From Acanthopleura granulata (Eukaryota; Mollusca; Polyplacophora; Chitonida; Chitonidae): a DNA stretch of 64,000 nucleotides. The stretch is taken from the NCBI GenBank assembly GCA_016165875.1, contig JABBOT010000080.1, forward strand, positions 41,043,477-41,107,476, in the 5' to 3' direction. A program made the position numbers and the translations under genes. Shown here in pieces: positions 12,304 through 24,375 of this stretch; the first letter of the stretch is position 1, and every line of letters begins with the position of its first letter. The notes beneath the pieces were generated by a model. The model did not search any database, had not been told where the DNA came from, and saw only the letters and a program-made list of their open reading frames with translations.

Positions 12304-12743
12304 ACTAGTCATATGACGACGTGGAATCCTTAGAATATTATAATATATATTATAATTTGTCTTCTGGTTGCCCGGCGAGTCCATGACACCTCGTTCAGTC
12401 ACATTATACAGACACTGGGCCGACCGGTCATGTTTCCTCGTTCTAACCTCTCAAAACTGAGCGCCAAGCGACGCAGCGACAAGTACCCTGGCATCACACA
12501 GCGACAAATAGGATAGACTGACATATTCATATTTGAATAAATTATAGATGTTTATAGTCATAAATAAATTATAACTTTTCAACGTTTAGAAAACAATTTC
12601 TAACAAGACAGAAAATCTTAAACTCGAGATGATTAGCGGCATATTACGGATTTTCCTTTAAAGGGAAAGACCTCGTAAAAATTAACTCATGGTGAATGAA
12701 AAGATCATTAAAAGCTGTATCTGAAAATACTTTCACTGCAATT

Positions 12744-13049
12744 CTTTTTCACCAAAATAAACGCTGTCAAATGTTTCGATAATATGGTGAGTTTTATGGA
12801 CTATATTGATAACGCGGTTCACCAGTGACGTCACACCGACTTTCCTTGGCTGTACAGCAGAAAATTAATTTCCTATCAGCGTTTTTATACACAGGCAAAC
12901 AGGAGTACTCTTCACAAGACCTTTATTAAGAGCTGAATATAAAGGTGTACGAAAAGTTGTGTGACGTGACCAGTGAACCACGTTATCACTACAGTCCATA
13001 AAACCCACCATACAAAACACTTGACTGCGTTTACTTTGGTGAAAAAAAA
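12744..13049. mobile_element. Foldback element with ~95-bp inverted arms
   Basis: The left arm (12744-12838) and the reverse complement of the right arm (12956-13049) share long colinear blocks: ttcaccaaa(a/g)taaacgc, ggtg(a/g)gttttatggact, gataacg(c/t)ggttcac and (t/g)gacgtcaca. The centre of about 115 bp is not repeated. There is no transposase, so it is a MITE-like or foldback structure. Target duplication was not identified. Confidence 0.75.
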
Positions 13050-13439
13050 GATACAATTGTTACTGTTTTTTTCACTCAACACAATTTCATTTTTCCGAGA
13101 CTTTTCCTTTTAAGTAGATACGCTGATCGCATAGCAAATAACATGCTTATTGTCCGTAGCTCCAGTTCATGTCAGGTCAATCCCTGCAGTGAAACATTGG
13201 AATTCTGTACTATACAGATCAGCCTCCTTCATTTTTCAGTGAAGACCGTTACTCTGCTGAGGGATCGATAAAAAGGAAAAAATAAATATATACTATTTTT
13301 GGCCAATCGCTTTGATATTCGCATGCACAGAACAAATGTACGTCTACACTGAACAGAGACAAACAGAGAAATTGTATAGCGACTGCGATAAATCTTAACA
13401 TTGAGAGTTTCGTGATACTCGATATGTTAAAGTACACTG
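13050..13439. other. No feature recognised
   Basis: An AT-rich stretch between the foldback element and the Penelope-like element. No coding or repeat signal that I can support. Confidence 0.3.
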
Positions 13440-13480
13440 GAACATGTCTTTCTTACGGATATACAACTTCTTGGTTTATT

Positions 13481-13520
13481 ATCACGACGTTTCGATGTAG
13501 ATACTAACATCGTTATCAAG
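13481..13520 (-). ncRNA. Hammerhead-ribozyme-like fold in the Penelope-like 3' region (degenerate)
   Basis: Read on the minus strand: ttgataa, then a perfect 6-bp hairpin stem cgatgt/acatcg around an 8-base loop, then aaacgtc. The layout imitates the hammerhead core (CUGANGA, helix II, GAAA). C3 and G8 of the core would be U and A, and helix II uses the G expected at position 12. Hammerhead motifs are established in Penelope-like terminal repeats. This copy is probably inactive or only a look-alike. Confidence 0.35.
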
Positions 13521-13602
13521 TGAGTGAAATCAAGACATCAACACTCTTAAATATAGCAAGTAGAGATACAAGTGTCAACATGTAGAACAATATTCAGGGG
13601 GA

Positions 13603-14448
13603 TTAGGCTCGATCGGGTTCCAGGTCAGTTTGGAGGATTAATAGGTCATAAGCTGAGGGAAGGTAAATCCCTTGATCTCTGTTGAGGCTAGGCTTTAATC
13701 TCTTGATCTGGATGGCTTCTTGTAGTTTACGCTTTTTCCAGTTGGGTTGATTAGAGTTTAGTGTTCTGATTGTGTTCCATTTGATGTTGTGGTGTGGGTT
13801 TTCTTGGATGTAGTCACTAATGGCGGATTTGGAATCAGATTTTTCCACAGATGACTTATGTTCTTTAATTCGGGTTCCTAAAGGTCTTCCCGTTTCTCCG
13901 ATGTAGGCTGCGTTGCAGTTGCATTTTATTTGGTATACAACTCCTTTGGGTGGTGAGGGCTTAGTGGCTCTCCGCTTCCCTGTGGCATGGAGCAGTGATT
14001 TCAGTGTAGTGTGGTTTTTAAAGAAGGTTTCTATTCCTGTGGATTGTTTTAATAGGCGGGCAATTTTGTGGCTGGTTGGACCGATATATGGAAGGCTTAT
14101 TCGGATTCCAGGGCCTTCATCTCTGACTCTAGTCAGTTGGTTGGGTGGCGGGTGTATAATTTTCTGGATTGCTTTGTTGACTTTGTTTGCTGGGTATCCA
14201 TTGTATTGGGTGAAGATCGCTCGCAGGTGTGTTATTTCCTCATCTAGGTTGTTGGTGCAGATGTGCGTGGCTCTCCTAGTGAGGGTTGAAATGATGTCAG
14301 TCTTAGTCTTGGGTGGGTGGTTGGAATTGTAGTGGATGTACTGGTCAGAGTGGGTTGCTTTGCGATAGACTGTGGTTTGTAGGCCATCTGTGGTTCTCTT
14401 TACTTGGACATCTAGGAAGGGTATTTCACGGTCTATTTCTGTTTCCAT
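13603..14448 (-). CDS. Penelope-like C-terminal RT plus GIY-YIG endonuclease (partial ORF)
   Basis: An open frame of 281 residues. Residues 1-100 match the end of Penelope-like reverse transcriptases (IPFLDVQVKR, VYRKATHSDQYIHYNSNHP, TRRATHIC). Residues 168-260 form a GIY-YIG nuclease: GVVYQIKC in place of GIY, Y182-I-G, the following R-rich helix (GRPLGTRIKEH), Glu244 and Asn256 as the expected catalytic Glu and Asn positions. A CNCN cluster sits between the two halves of the nuclease core. The frame stays open for some 50 codons above the first Met, but those codons come from the inverted segment and are not the native sequence. In intact elements the nuclease cuts the target and the RT copies the RNA. 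Here the polymerase active site is displaced, so no mobile activity is expected. The antisense ORF at 13913-14332 is a shadow. Confidence 0.85.
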   Translation of the reverse strand: METEIDREIPFLDVQVKRTTDGLQTTVYRKATHSDQYIHYNSNHPPKTKTDIISTLTRRATHICTNNLDEEITHLRAIFTQYNGYPANKVNKAIQKIIHPPPNQLTRVRDEGPGIRISLPYIGPTSHKIARLLKQSTGIETFFKNHTTLKSLLHATGKRRATKPSPPKGVVYQIKCNCNAAYIGETGRPLGTRIKEHKSSVEKSDSKSAISDYIQENPHHNIKWNTIRTLNSNQPNWKKRKLQEAIQIKRLKPSLNRDQGIYLPSAYDLLILQTDLEPDRA

Positions 14449-14557
14449 TGTAAATTTCGGGTAAAGTCGACGACACTTTTGTAGCTCTACACCAGAACGA
14501 TGATCCGACCGTATTACTAGACCACCTGAACTCTCAACACCAGCGCATTGTAAATTT

Positions 14558-15210
14558 CATGAATGTACAGTCAACTGATGTTGCGATTTTTTTCATCATT
14601 CAGTTGCTCGCTACATATAGTGGGTCCTGAAAACGGGCTGCGTGCTAACGTCGCGATTTAGTGTGGACGAGAGTGAATTTATGTCGCGAATTGATTTCGA
14701 GATTTAACTTGGACAAACGAGTTGCTTGATTGCGAGTCTCATAGGTGTGGAGCTGACGAATGTCACAATTTAACCAGCACTGATTTAGCTGGGTTTATCC
14801 TCGACAGTGGAGACTCTAACGTGCAACAGCCAGCAGGGTCGAGCATTGATAATAGGGCCAAGAACATTAATAATATAGTTTGTATTTCACATGAAAAGTT
14901 TTGTCTTAGATTCGACGATACATCTATGTGCATATTGTTTTTCTTTCAAATTTTTTTTGTTATTGCCATTTTTTTTTTATATTCCAATGTGCTTCAATGA
15001 ACCATTTTAAACTGATTTTCTCACTAACTTCTAAGAGCCACGCAAACAACATTATTCTGATTGCATAAAGACGTAGTTCTATACGGTTCTTCTTGAAATC
15101 ATAATAAGTTGATGAATATGAGCAAACCATTACAAAATGGAGCACGATAAAGAGAAACACACATAAGGATAAAAGAAAAAATAGCCATAGAACCGGAAAT
15201 GTAGCAGCAA
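14558..15210. other. No feature recognised
   Basis: Flanking sequence upstream of the Penelope-like insertion; no recognisable gene or repeat. Confidence 0.3.
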
Positions 15211-15325
15211 GGTTTTATTTATATATTTATTTATTTATTTTTATTAATGTTTTACGCAGACCTTGAGAATATTTCACTTATAGCTCTTTGGCCACAATTA
15301 TGTTTTGAGAAAGTCGGGCAGCAAG
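15211..15325 (-). mobile_element. SINE family I fragment, diverged
   Basis: An ATTT-rich tail is followed by taatgttttacgca and gagaatatttcacttata, then decayed core. It is an old partial copy in minus orientation. Confidence 0.6.
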
Positions 15326-18300
15326 GTTTGTGCGTTACATTTATCTGTAAAAATCTTATCTTTTTTGCCCCATTTTATACATTTTTTATATATTTTTAAT
15401 TTATTCTGTTTTTACCTTGAATGGCACTGCCAAAGTTAGTTCAAAACAACTGTCTATTATTTACTATTTTCCCTTAAGATCAACGTTTTATAACCATAAT
15501 AATTCGCAGCGGGACATAAACCTTAAAATGCCAAGCAACTGAAGAAAAGGTGGCCCGCCTGCCTCATGTAGTAAGCAGGTTTTCGTGTTTTCCACCATAT
15601 AGTGAACATTATGGTCAAAACTAGAAAAAACGCAAGAGGCGCATCCAGCTTCCATGCATGAGCCCATATTCATTAAAACTTACTCATTTAGGGGTAACTA
15701 GGCCTTAATAATACTCTAAATTTCATAGTGGCCAAATATAGAGCTATTTAATGAACACTCGTCTGGAAAGTCGTTACATGCTAGGAAAATTTAGTTCCAT
15801 GCTCGATTAACCGGTGCATTGGATGCGAACTAATCCAACGCATTGTGTGATACTGAATTACATCATCCTTTGATCAATGCTTTATCAAAGATAACTTTGA
15901 CGTCAGGTAAGTGGCATCCTTACGAGGTCACGTAATGTACTTAATTCTTGCTGCATGAGAGTTTCTGTCGAAACGTACGTTCCGCTAACGCATTCATTTC
16001 TTTCTAGGAAGTTGCTCATGTCAAAGAAAACGTCCTTTATTTCAGATATGTCAGGGAATTTCCCGCACAGTCCTTAATTTTCATACAAAGTGCATTCAAT
16101 TGTTGTGACATTTGGAGTCGATCCCTTGTGCAAGTGTATCAAAATGCATTATACTGTACTAGTACTTGTGGATAGAGTAGAAGAACGCATATATACAGTT
16201 TGTACTTTTGGAATGCTCAGTATCACGTGCAACTAAGTCGGTTATTTCCACTTGTGACTTAGACTTACCTTGCATCAAACCTCAGCTGACGTCTGTAAGA
16301 AACTTACAACCATAGCTTTATAGTTAATGTGTTATGAACGCCATCTAGTTACCAGCTTTGCTTGAGCAGCAGGCACATGCCATTTTAGTGACCAACTAGA
16401 CTTGGTAAGCCTTTATGAAAATGGGCTCTAAGGCTATTAATGGATTCTTGGATTTTCAGTGCTTCACATTTCTCGTTATTCTGGATACCCAAAAAAGGAA
16501 GGTCCATGACGGCAAAGTTTAAAGCTCCAGACAGGATACGATTACGGTTTGACAGTTCCCTGACTGAAAACGAAAGCTTTGAAGACACTGATTAATTATC
16601 TAAACATTCCCATAAACACTGGAGTATACAATTTCAGAGTTAACGAAATAATATTCAGCTTAGTAGGCCACCAAGATGATGTATATACCTGGAAGAGTTC
16701 TGTTATGCAGAAAACTAAACGTTGCTATAGTAAATAGATTTTTCTGGTATACATGAGGCCAAGAGTATATAATTTTGCAGGCTTCTGAACGTTTTCTGTT
16801 TCTTTCACTGAAAGATTACAGGAAAACAGTTTAAAAAAAAATGAAAACGTTTTTATGATGGTGTCGTTTTATAGTGTGGCTGTTGAGATGTCTGTTGCTG
16901 GGTTAGCCCAGTATGAACATAATAAAGGTCACTCAATGTACTTGTACACGCCCTTGTGATTACCATGCCGTGATTAAAACCTACAGGTGCCTTGAGTGAT
17001 AAAACATTTAAAGGCTTCACAATAGAACAGATCCTCTCAGAGGAAACCTTTCTCTGATCCGGAATTAAATAACCAGTGGTGAATCAACAATCTGCAGGTA
17101 ACAGAACCTGTATGTAATCTTGTGGACAGCATATTGTTTGTAGTTTTATCTACATCGTCTCAGTCACTCTGCATGGGATGAACGTCATGGGTTGAGTAAT
17201 GGCCTACACGACACACGTGAATTCTCGTGATAAATATTGTCGTTCCTATTTCGATGGTGGTTACATTTAGTTTTTCTGTAATTGTTTTTTGTTTTTTTTT
17301 TTTTTTTACAATTGTTTCCTTCATCCCATTTAGTGTATTCTACAAGGGTTGTACAAAACTCACTCTCCCCTTCTTGCGGTGGTTTATAGAATTACTTACA
17401 TTAAAAGCAGACGCTACCATTTGTTTTGGATGACCAAATGACGGCCAGCAATATGACGTTACGAACAACTATCCAAGTGCTGTCAATTTAACAGATCCGT
17501 GCGTCATCGAGTCCAAAACGCCGATGTATTATTCACCTTATTTTAAAGGGAAACCTGATTATTGCAACTGACCGTCATACTGATAACAATATGTCAATAC
17601 AAAGTTAGATTTTCCTCACGTGGCAGCCGTCGTACAAACGCAGCAAGCTATAGTTCATCTATTTTATCAACTCAAGAAGAAGGTTAAAGATTGTCTGAAA
17701 TTGTAAAAAAACTAGAACCTGTTAGGTTTAAAAGCGGTCTGGTTATTGTGTAGTGCAATGGCTGAATCATATAGTATACGATGAGCTTATAACGGATGTT
17801 TTGTTTATAACTCTGTTTCACGTTGTCATTTCTTGGATTTGGGTGGTTAAATGAATTGTACATATGGGAACGTTTGAGCCGATTTCAACACTGGATTTTT
17901 TAGAAAACATTGTATTTGGAAACAAACATTCTAGAGGCATTAAACTGTGAAAGCAAGACATGTTTCTTGTCGATCTGAGCTGACAGAATAGCTGGGTCAA
18001 ATCTATAGCATCCTTTTTCCAACCTCGGAGAAAGAAATCAGAATTGGCTTCACGGAGAAAAGTTACTGACCATGTATGAAGTTTCAATTTAGAATACAAT
18101 AAACATGCTTATGCATTTGGAAAGTCACTTAAACCGCTCAAGTCCAAAACAGGACCAAAATGTTGGAAACGGACGAAGCAGCTTGAAAATTCATCGGTAT
18201 CATGTAGGTCTCTGACAACTTAAAAAGAATTCAACATGGACAAATTATGTCAATTTATTTTCATAAACCTGCTCCTTGATATGGTAAACAAAAGTGTGTA

Positions 18301-18599
18301 GTATTGAAAGGAGCGATTGTTGGTTGGCAGCTGTCAGAAATCTTCAGCTTGTTGAGACTGAAGAGAATCATTTGGGGACCATAGGTGGGCTAGGTTACAT
18401 GAACAAGCATGATAATGGATACAGCGTCTCTGTATTTCACCATCCAAAAACCAAAAAAATAACAGGAAGAAATTGCCATGGTAGATGATATGAAATTCCA
18501 GGAGGTTTTAATGACCAAATCTTAATTTTATAGGACCAGTTTATCTTACATTTACTTTAAGAGTATCCAATTTTAAAACCCTGATGAATGTCCATATAT
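15326..18599. other. Gene-free stretch
   Basis: I find no ORF with family features, no RNA gene and no long repeat. A T tract sits at 17288-17308. Short ORFs (15488-15673, 16385-16588, 17227-17433, 17818-18099, 18294-18488) look like chance frames in AT-rich DNA. Confidence 0.3.
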
Positions 18600-18795
18600 C
18601 ACAATGACTCAGGAGCCTCTTACAGAGTCCAACTCCGGTCGACGTAGGCCTACTTCCACTCCATAAGTAGTAAAGTTCGCCAGCCACCTGCGGATGACCA
18701 GGGGTTTCCTCTGGACTAGGTCCGATTATGCTGACCTTCCTCCATAGATGAAATATTCGTTAGTACGTTGTATAAGACCAATTAAATAATAAGTA
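18600..18795 (+). mobile_element. SINE family I copy, diverged
   Basis: Caatgactcaggagcctctta corresponds to the tRNA-like head and ccagccacctgcggatgacc with ggggtttcc to the core. A decayed gaaatattcg block and an AATAA-rich tail follow. Plus orientation. Confidence 0.65.
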
Positions 18796-19756
18796 TTCTT
18801 TTTTAAGGGATGTTTTCATTAAATTGTAATACCTTAAAGCTAACCCAAGAGTTTTTATTTGAAATACTCATTTTCTATTTCATTCTCTCTAAAAAACACA
18901 TTTTTTATTTTAATCTTCTCAGTTCTACATCAGTTTTTGTCCTGTTGATTTCCTGCGTTCATGTTACATTTTAAAACTGTCATTGAAATGGCTATGTTTA
19001 TCCGAAAGAAAAACAAACAAACAAACAGTAGAAATGTATTTTACTTTGCTTCAACCATGAACACGCGAAGTTATCACTCTTTATATATCATTGAAACAGT
19101 AATTTATGATAAAACTCTTCGCCTTGCCATTTTCTCAGCTAAACAAACTCTACTTATAAATTTCTTTCTTACTCGAAAATCCTAACCACGCAGTGCTTTG
19201 TTAACCTTGGGCCTGTAACATTGTTAATGCTGCACTACTGACTTTAACCGGCAGAAGATATGTGAGGACTACAGGCAGCGCCACCTCTGATGTTACTTTC
19301 ACACAGCTCAGCATAGTTTTAACCATTGCCTTTTTTCAACTGAGTGACTCTTACACTGCACGCGACCAACGGTAATGAATAGAAGGTAATACATGACCCC
19401 CGTGCGATATATAATGACCCAGTTTGGCATTAGAGCCAAAGTGACATGCGTATGGTTGGTGTGGCAGGGTAATGGAATAGAACCATGTGTATTGCAACAA
19501 CAACGATCAATCGGTCGAAAAACGTTAATAATTTCATTTGAATGTTAATTTGATTTGCGAGTTTCTCACGTTTTGATAACAAAGGAATAACATGCTCCTA
19601 GCATAATTTTCAAGGAGATTCCTGGAGTTTTTAGTTTAGGCATTTTGGCGCATGTTAAAATGCTTAATTTCGCACTTGCAAGTTTTCAAGTTAATGGTAT
19701 TAGTACATATAACATTAGCTTATGCTATTGTTTAGAAAAGGTACTAGAGGGCTTAT
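18796..19756. other. No feature recognised
   Basis: AT-rich, no coding or repeat signal supported. Confidence 0.3.
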
Positions 19757-20000
19757 CCATAGATTATTATCTACAGAGGCTAAGCCCTAGATCCTTCCTA
19801 GGTAAAGTCGATCGGTAAAGTCCGACAAGACCCGAGTGCTCGACTAGCGGGCCCCCAAAACGATGACTTAGATGTCATCATGGCCAGACTGGTGCGAATG
19901 ACTTTCGAAATGGAGAGGAACGGCAGCATATGTTGATCAAATATGGCTGCAGGCAGTAGAAAGGATCTAGGGCTTAGCCTCTATTTATAATAATCTATGG
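19757..20000. mobile_element. 244-bp MITE-like element with 40-bp terminal inverted repeats
   Basis: Termini 19757-19796 and 19961-20000 are inverted repeats matching at 37 of 40 positions. They begin ccatagattattat and run inward to gaggctaagccctagatcctt. The 164-bp interior is non-coding. No clear target-site duplication is visible in the flanks. This is the cleanest short non-autonomous element in the window. Confidence 0.85.
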
Positions 20001-21359
20001 GTCGCAAGAGCTATGTTTGGAAATGCATTGTAACTGATTTTTGCCAATGCTGATGTTTTTCAATTAGCCGCTCTCTTAATTATCTTCACCCTAATCCTCA
20101 GAGGGATCAGACCGATTTATAATGCTGCAGTTGGGTTGTTACCATGGTGAGTCTCGAGATTGCATGGCCGTATCCTCTAGCATCCTCTATTATGACGCTT
20201 AATGGTATTCTAGGCTTCAAATGCGGCTGCTTTAGCCATCTTAGGCACTTGAGAGTGACCTTTTTCCCATAGGCGTAGCTCCGGCCGGTCGGGCTCGTAA
20301 TTTTCTCCCTCGCATCCATCCCTTGTTGTCTTTTATCTTCCTTTTTTGGCTTTATTTTGTTTGTTCATTTCTTCGATCTGTACGAGTGGTAAATTTTTGG
20401 TTTATATGATTTTTTCAAATATATGCATTGGCTCATTCCTTTTTGCTCTCATGGATATGTATGCACATATGTGTGTCATCCATTAGCATTATTAAAGTTT
20501 TTCATTTATCTCATTATACTCGACTTGTGTTGTCACTTATGTCGATTAATTTTGTCCAAGAGTCCTCAGAGTTCGTGAAAAAAGTTTGAGTCAGCCCGAA
20601 ATTAGCGAGTGGGTCGCGTTGTCCGCAGAAAACACTCTTTTTAATCTTCGCCTGACCGTATCACTGGATATTTCGATATACTGTATCATGGAGCAAAAGA
20701 ATGCCTGCCAACAAGACTCAAATTGTTATTGTCTATAAATGATTTGCGCCGTATCTCATCACTAAGTGACGTTGTGCTGTACAGTGACAATGTTGCAATA
20801 GAGCTTACCTGCCCACATAGAAGAAAACATTTCAGAGATGCTAAAACACACCTCGGCAGTACCCTCTAAAACTGGAACTTCTTTGGTAAATCGGTGACAA
20901 TTCTGACCAGCCCCGAAATTCGCTTCCAGACCCCAAAATAGCAAGTCTTATGATGTGAATGTGAAGGTTTCATTTTCTCTTATGCACTATATGCGCTTGT
21001 ATAACCTAATAAAGTATATGCTCTTACAAAGTACATATATACTCGATATTTTACTTTCCAACATTTTGTAGAATAGCGCACTATCATGGCATCAGTAGAT
21101 ATACACAGACTTCAAACTGTGTATATAATATGTAGATTAAGCAACAACGAAAACTGGTACCTTTGTATTGTTTTTCGTATGACTGCCACATGTAATGACA
21201 ACATAGCAGTTTGAATATTTGTAGACCGGTGACATCTTACATACTGCAATTAACATAACTACAACTTTTACATAATTTTGCATTTAAGTCATCACGCTAG
21301 GGGTGGTCTAAGTTGCTAATTTTAAAGCATTTACATTAAAATAAGCATTTAAAATAAAA
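20001..21359. other. No gene recognised
   Basis: The block 20030-20430 is less AT-rich than its surroundings and could be an old dispersed repeat, but I find no second copy in this window. Minus ORFs at 20107-20319 and 20762-20944 are not recognisable. Confidence 0.25.
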
Positions 21360-21475
21360 CCCTGACTGAGATAAACTGACAAAAGACTGTATTTCACCAA
21401 TTACGCATGACCTGTTGCCAACTAATACTCTGTTGTCGCTAATCCACATTTATCGTAATATATCTTATTAGTGGT
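21360..21475 (+). repeat. Third copy of the repeat seen at 90-210 and 465-590
   Basis: Ordered blocks are shared with the other two copies: aaactgacaaaagactg, then tttcacc, then gttgccaacta and ctgttgtcgct. It is diverged and has no coding content. Confidence 0.5.
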
Positions 21476-23829
21476 TCAATGTGCAAATTTGTATGTTTGA
21501 ATGTTGCGTGACAAAATGATTTCTCGTATAGAAGCAGGAGAGTCATTGTGTTGAGAGCGAAGTTATTGACACTCTGGAAACCAAATGTCCACGCACAAAA
21601 GTTTGACAGCTTATCGAGGAACAGGAGATTGTGAAGTCACTTACCTGGAATGAACCTGGCCCTATAGACTACGGCTGAGTTCAAGTGTTTGTAACTACTC
21701 TATACAGCCGATAATATAAGTTTAAAAATATATCAGCCGCTAAAGTTTCTGATCAATGTTTGCTTCAAAATCTATTTTCATGGCTGTTATTTTTAATTGC
21801 AAATCGAAGATATAGATGTCTATGAATCTGTTTCTTGTCACGTCTTTTTATACATTTACTTCCATCCAAGAAAATGGAAAATAATGAACTATTTCAAATT
21901 AACATCCCTAGACTTAATTTTGCCATTCCATTTAACAATAGCTTGCGACTCTGCAAATTCAGGGAATTCCACTTGAGTGATCTCATGTTTTCATTGTAGA
22001 CATGTTGCTGTTAAACAGGTATTTTCAAAGTCATGCCGGTTTCAATATATGCACAGTATACTTTAAAACCAACATGCGATGTGTCACTGTAGTACCCGTG
22101 GCAATTAACAAAATGCAGTTGATGCATAAGTGTTTAGCTCCGGGACACTGCGTGTGTACAGTTGATGCATAAGTGTTTAGTCCCGGGACACTGCGTGTGT
22201 ACAAGCATGTACCTGTCTTCCGCCGTGTCAACAATGAAGTCCAAGGTTCAAATCCAGTTTTAGCGTGTTCTGCAGTGATTTTGTGACCAGCTGACCAGAC
22301 TGCTGTCGTGTAAACGAACAAACGAACTCAGTATACGCCATAAGAAATATATTCCCATTTATCACAGACCTATGCCCATTATTAACGCGATACTGAGGCG
22401 TTCTATAATTTTTCGTGTAAGATGGTTCATACTATGCATTGTCTGAAATCACGGACTACTTGTAATGTTTACATTCAAAGCGTTCTCAACCGAGGGAACC
22501 TCTGAACTGACGTTGGACATTGGTGTGACGTGACTTAAACAAAAGCACTAAGTGGTAACGAAAAAACACTTAATGTCTTCATTTAACAAGGCCAATAAAG
22601 AAACGAAGCAGGCTGTTAACAGCTTCGTCGGTAATTATGTGACCTGCAATGAATTTTAGAGCAAAATTGGCCATAGTATGATTGCTGTTTCGCAATACTT
22701 AGCCTAAAACATTCCGAGTGGAAAGAAAGTCAAAGTGCTCGGTAAAAAAAGAAGATGTTAAACAAACTCCAACAGTGGGGTACAATTTGGGAAGAGATTT
22801 GGTTGAAATTTGGTGAACAACGCGTTATATGGTGAAGAATTGGTTCAAGAACGCAACATTCTTCTAAACATCGCACTTTCAACTAAATGTTACCGCTAAT
22901 TTTGTCCGAATGTCGCATTGTCTTCCCACTGATAACCCTATCTCGCGTTATTCAGTGAACGTGGTCTTTCTGGAGTTGAGTTGCAAGTTGAGCTCGGATA
23001 GAGAATCAGATATATTATTTTTAACAGAAATGACTAACGCTTTTACGATATTTAGTGTACAACTCGAAATTTGGTTCGTGTGTTGTTCAAATATCGCTGA
23101 TAGTGATTTGGTGCAAGCCAAAGAGAACATGGCTGTATATCCGGCTTCCATAGTTCTCTAATGCCGCGTCAACTCTCGTTGCCTGGGATTGGTAATGGCA
23201 CAAATGATGCATCATCGTGGATCACACACTGTTATTGTTATGGCTATGGTCGGGATACAAAGACAACTGAGGAAATGGGTAAATCTAAGGCTGGACACAT
23301 CGCCACCTTTGTGTAAAGATACACCAACAGTTAAAACTACACATCCAAAACATTTGGGGCCTTCGCATGGAACTCATGCCTGTATATATAGTAGATTATG
23401 GAGAAAAGCTATGGTATTTAAAAACCACGACAACCGCAAAAATGGACGGATCTAACGGGCGACGAATCGTCAGCTCTGTATCTATGTATGTTATCCACCA
23501 TTAATTGAAAGCCCACAAAACAACTGGAGTGGTGGCCGAACACAAACTCATAACTTCTTATGTAGTAGACAATTTGATTACCAACCACTGAAATGTTTCT
23601 ATGTATCCAGTAAAACAACACTAAAGCAAATTATATGTGGACTGACGGATGGGCCGATGGACGTACAGAAAAAATCGTGATAACATGCACAACCTGTCCC
23701 GTCTGAGACTTGCCCAACTAAATAAATAAATAAATCGTGTGGTTGCTTTAAAGAAATTGGCGAATAAAGTACATACCGGTACTCTTCATTCTTAATACAT
23801 TTTCAATTTTGTATGAATTAAAACGTGTT
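21476..23829. other. Gene-free stretch with one short direct duplication
   Basis: A ~46-bp unit is repeated twice in tandem at about 22117-22203 (ttgatgcataagtgtttag, then tcccgggacactgcgtgtg). Nothing else is recognised; ORFs at 22031, 22910, 23189 and 23418 lack family features. Confidence 0.4.
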
Positions 23830-24375
23830 GTTTGCGCCCTGGTGTACACCTTTGACATTTTCTAATGTACGAAGTCAGTTCAGGTTGAACAATAGGTCAT
23901 GACGATTTCATTTACTTGCTTGTCTACCCAACAACTTAATTTGTACAACTGTCCACTGGTTGTACGTTTTTAATGTTACTCCTTTTACCTTTTACATTTT
24001 CCGGTTTACCCAGTCAGTTATGAGCCAATTATTAGTAAGTTGTTAGGATCCCCTCGCTTGCCTATCTACCCTGTAACTCTGTTGCTACAACCGCCCCGGG
24101 TTGTACACGTCATTCACATTAGCCTTTACATTTTCTAATGTACCAAGTCGGTGATGAGTCAATTAACAGTGAGTGGCTATGGGATCCCCACACTTGCCTA
24201 TATCTGCCCTGTAACTCTGTTACCACATCTGTCAAGAGGTTGTAAACGTTACTAAAATTTACAGACTTAACTTTCTCTGATGTACCAAGTCAGTGATAAG
24301 TCAATTAACAGTGAGTCGCTACGATCTCCTGACTTGCCTGTCTATACTGTAACTCTATTAGAACAAATGTTACTC
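23830..24375 (+). repeat. Diverged ~140-bp tandem repeat, nearly four copies
   Basis: Copies begin near 23853, 23993, 24127 and 24268 with acattttctaatgtacc(a)agtc-like sequence. They then share gtcaattaacagtgagt, ggatcccc(t/a)c(g/a)cttgcct and ccctgtaactctgtt. Divergence between copies indicates an old array. No ORF. Confidence 0.8.

Larger units (their letters stand above)
13441..14557 (-). mobile_element. Penelope-like retroelement, 5'-truncated with 5' inversion
   Basis: The 3' part of a Penelope-like element lies on the minus strand: end of the reverse transcriptase, GIY-YIG endonuclease, then about 160 bp of 3' non-coding sequence with a hammerhead-like fold. Its 5' end (14466-14549) is inverted. 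On the plus strand it reads VDDTFVALHQNDD, then LLDHLNSQHQRI, i.e. the catalytic motif region that should precede the minus-strand KFTMETEIDREIPFLDV. The same gtaaattt octamer borders both pieces (14450-14457 and 14550-14557). Most of the reverse transcriptase is missing, so the copy is dead, but its remaining ORF is undamaged, which points to a fairly recent insertion. Confidence 0.85.

Noticed and set aside
13913..14332. 139-codon plus-strand ORF
   Set aside because: It is antisense to the GIY-YIG/RT frame of the Penelope-like element, whose minus-strand reading has clear family motifs.
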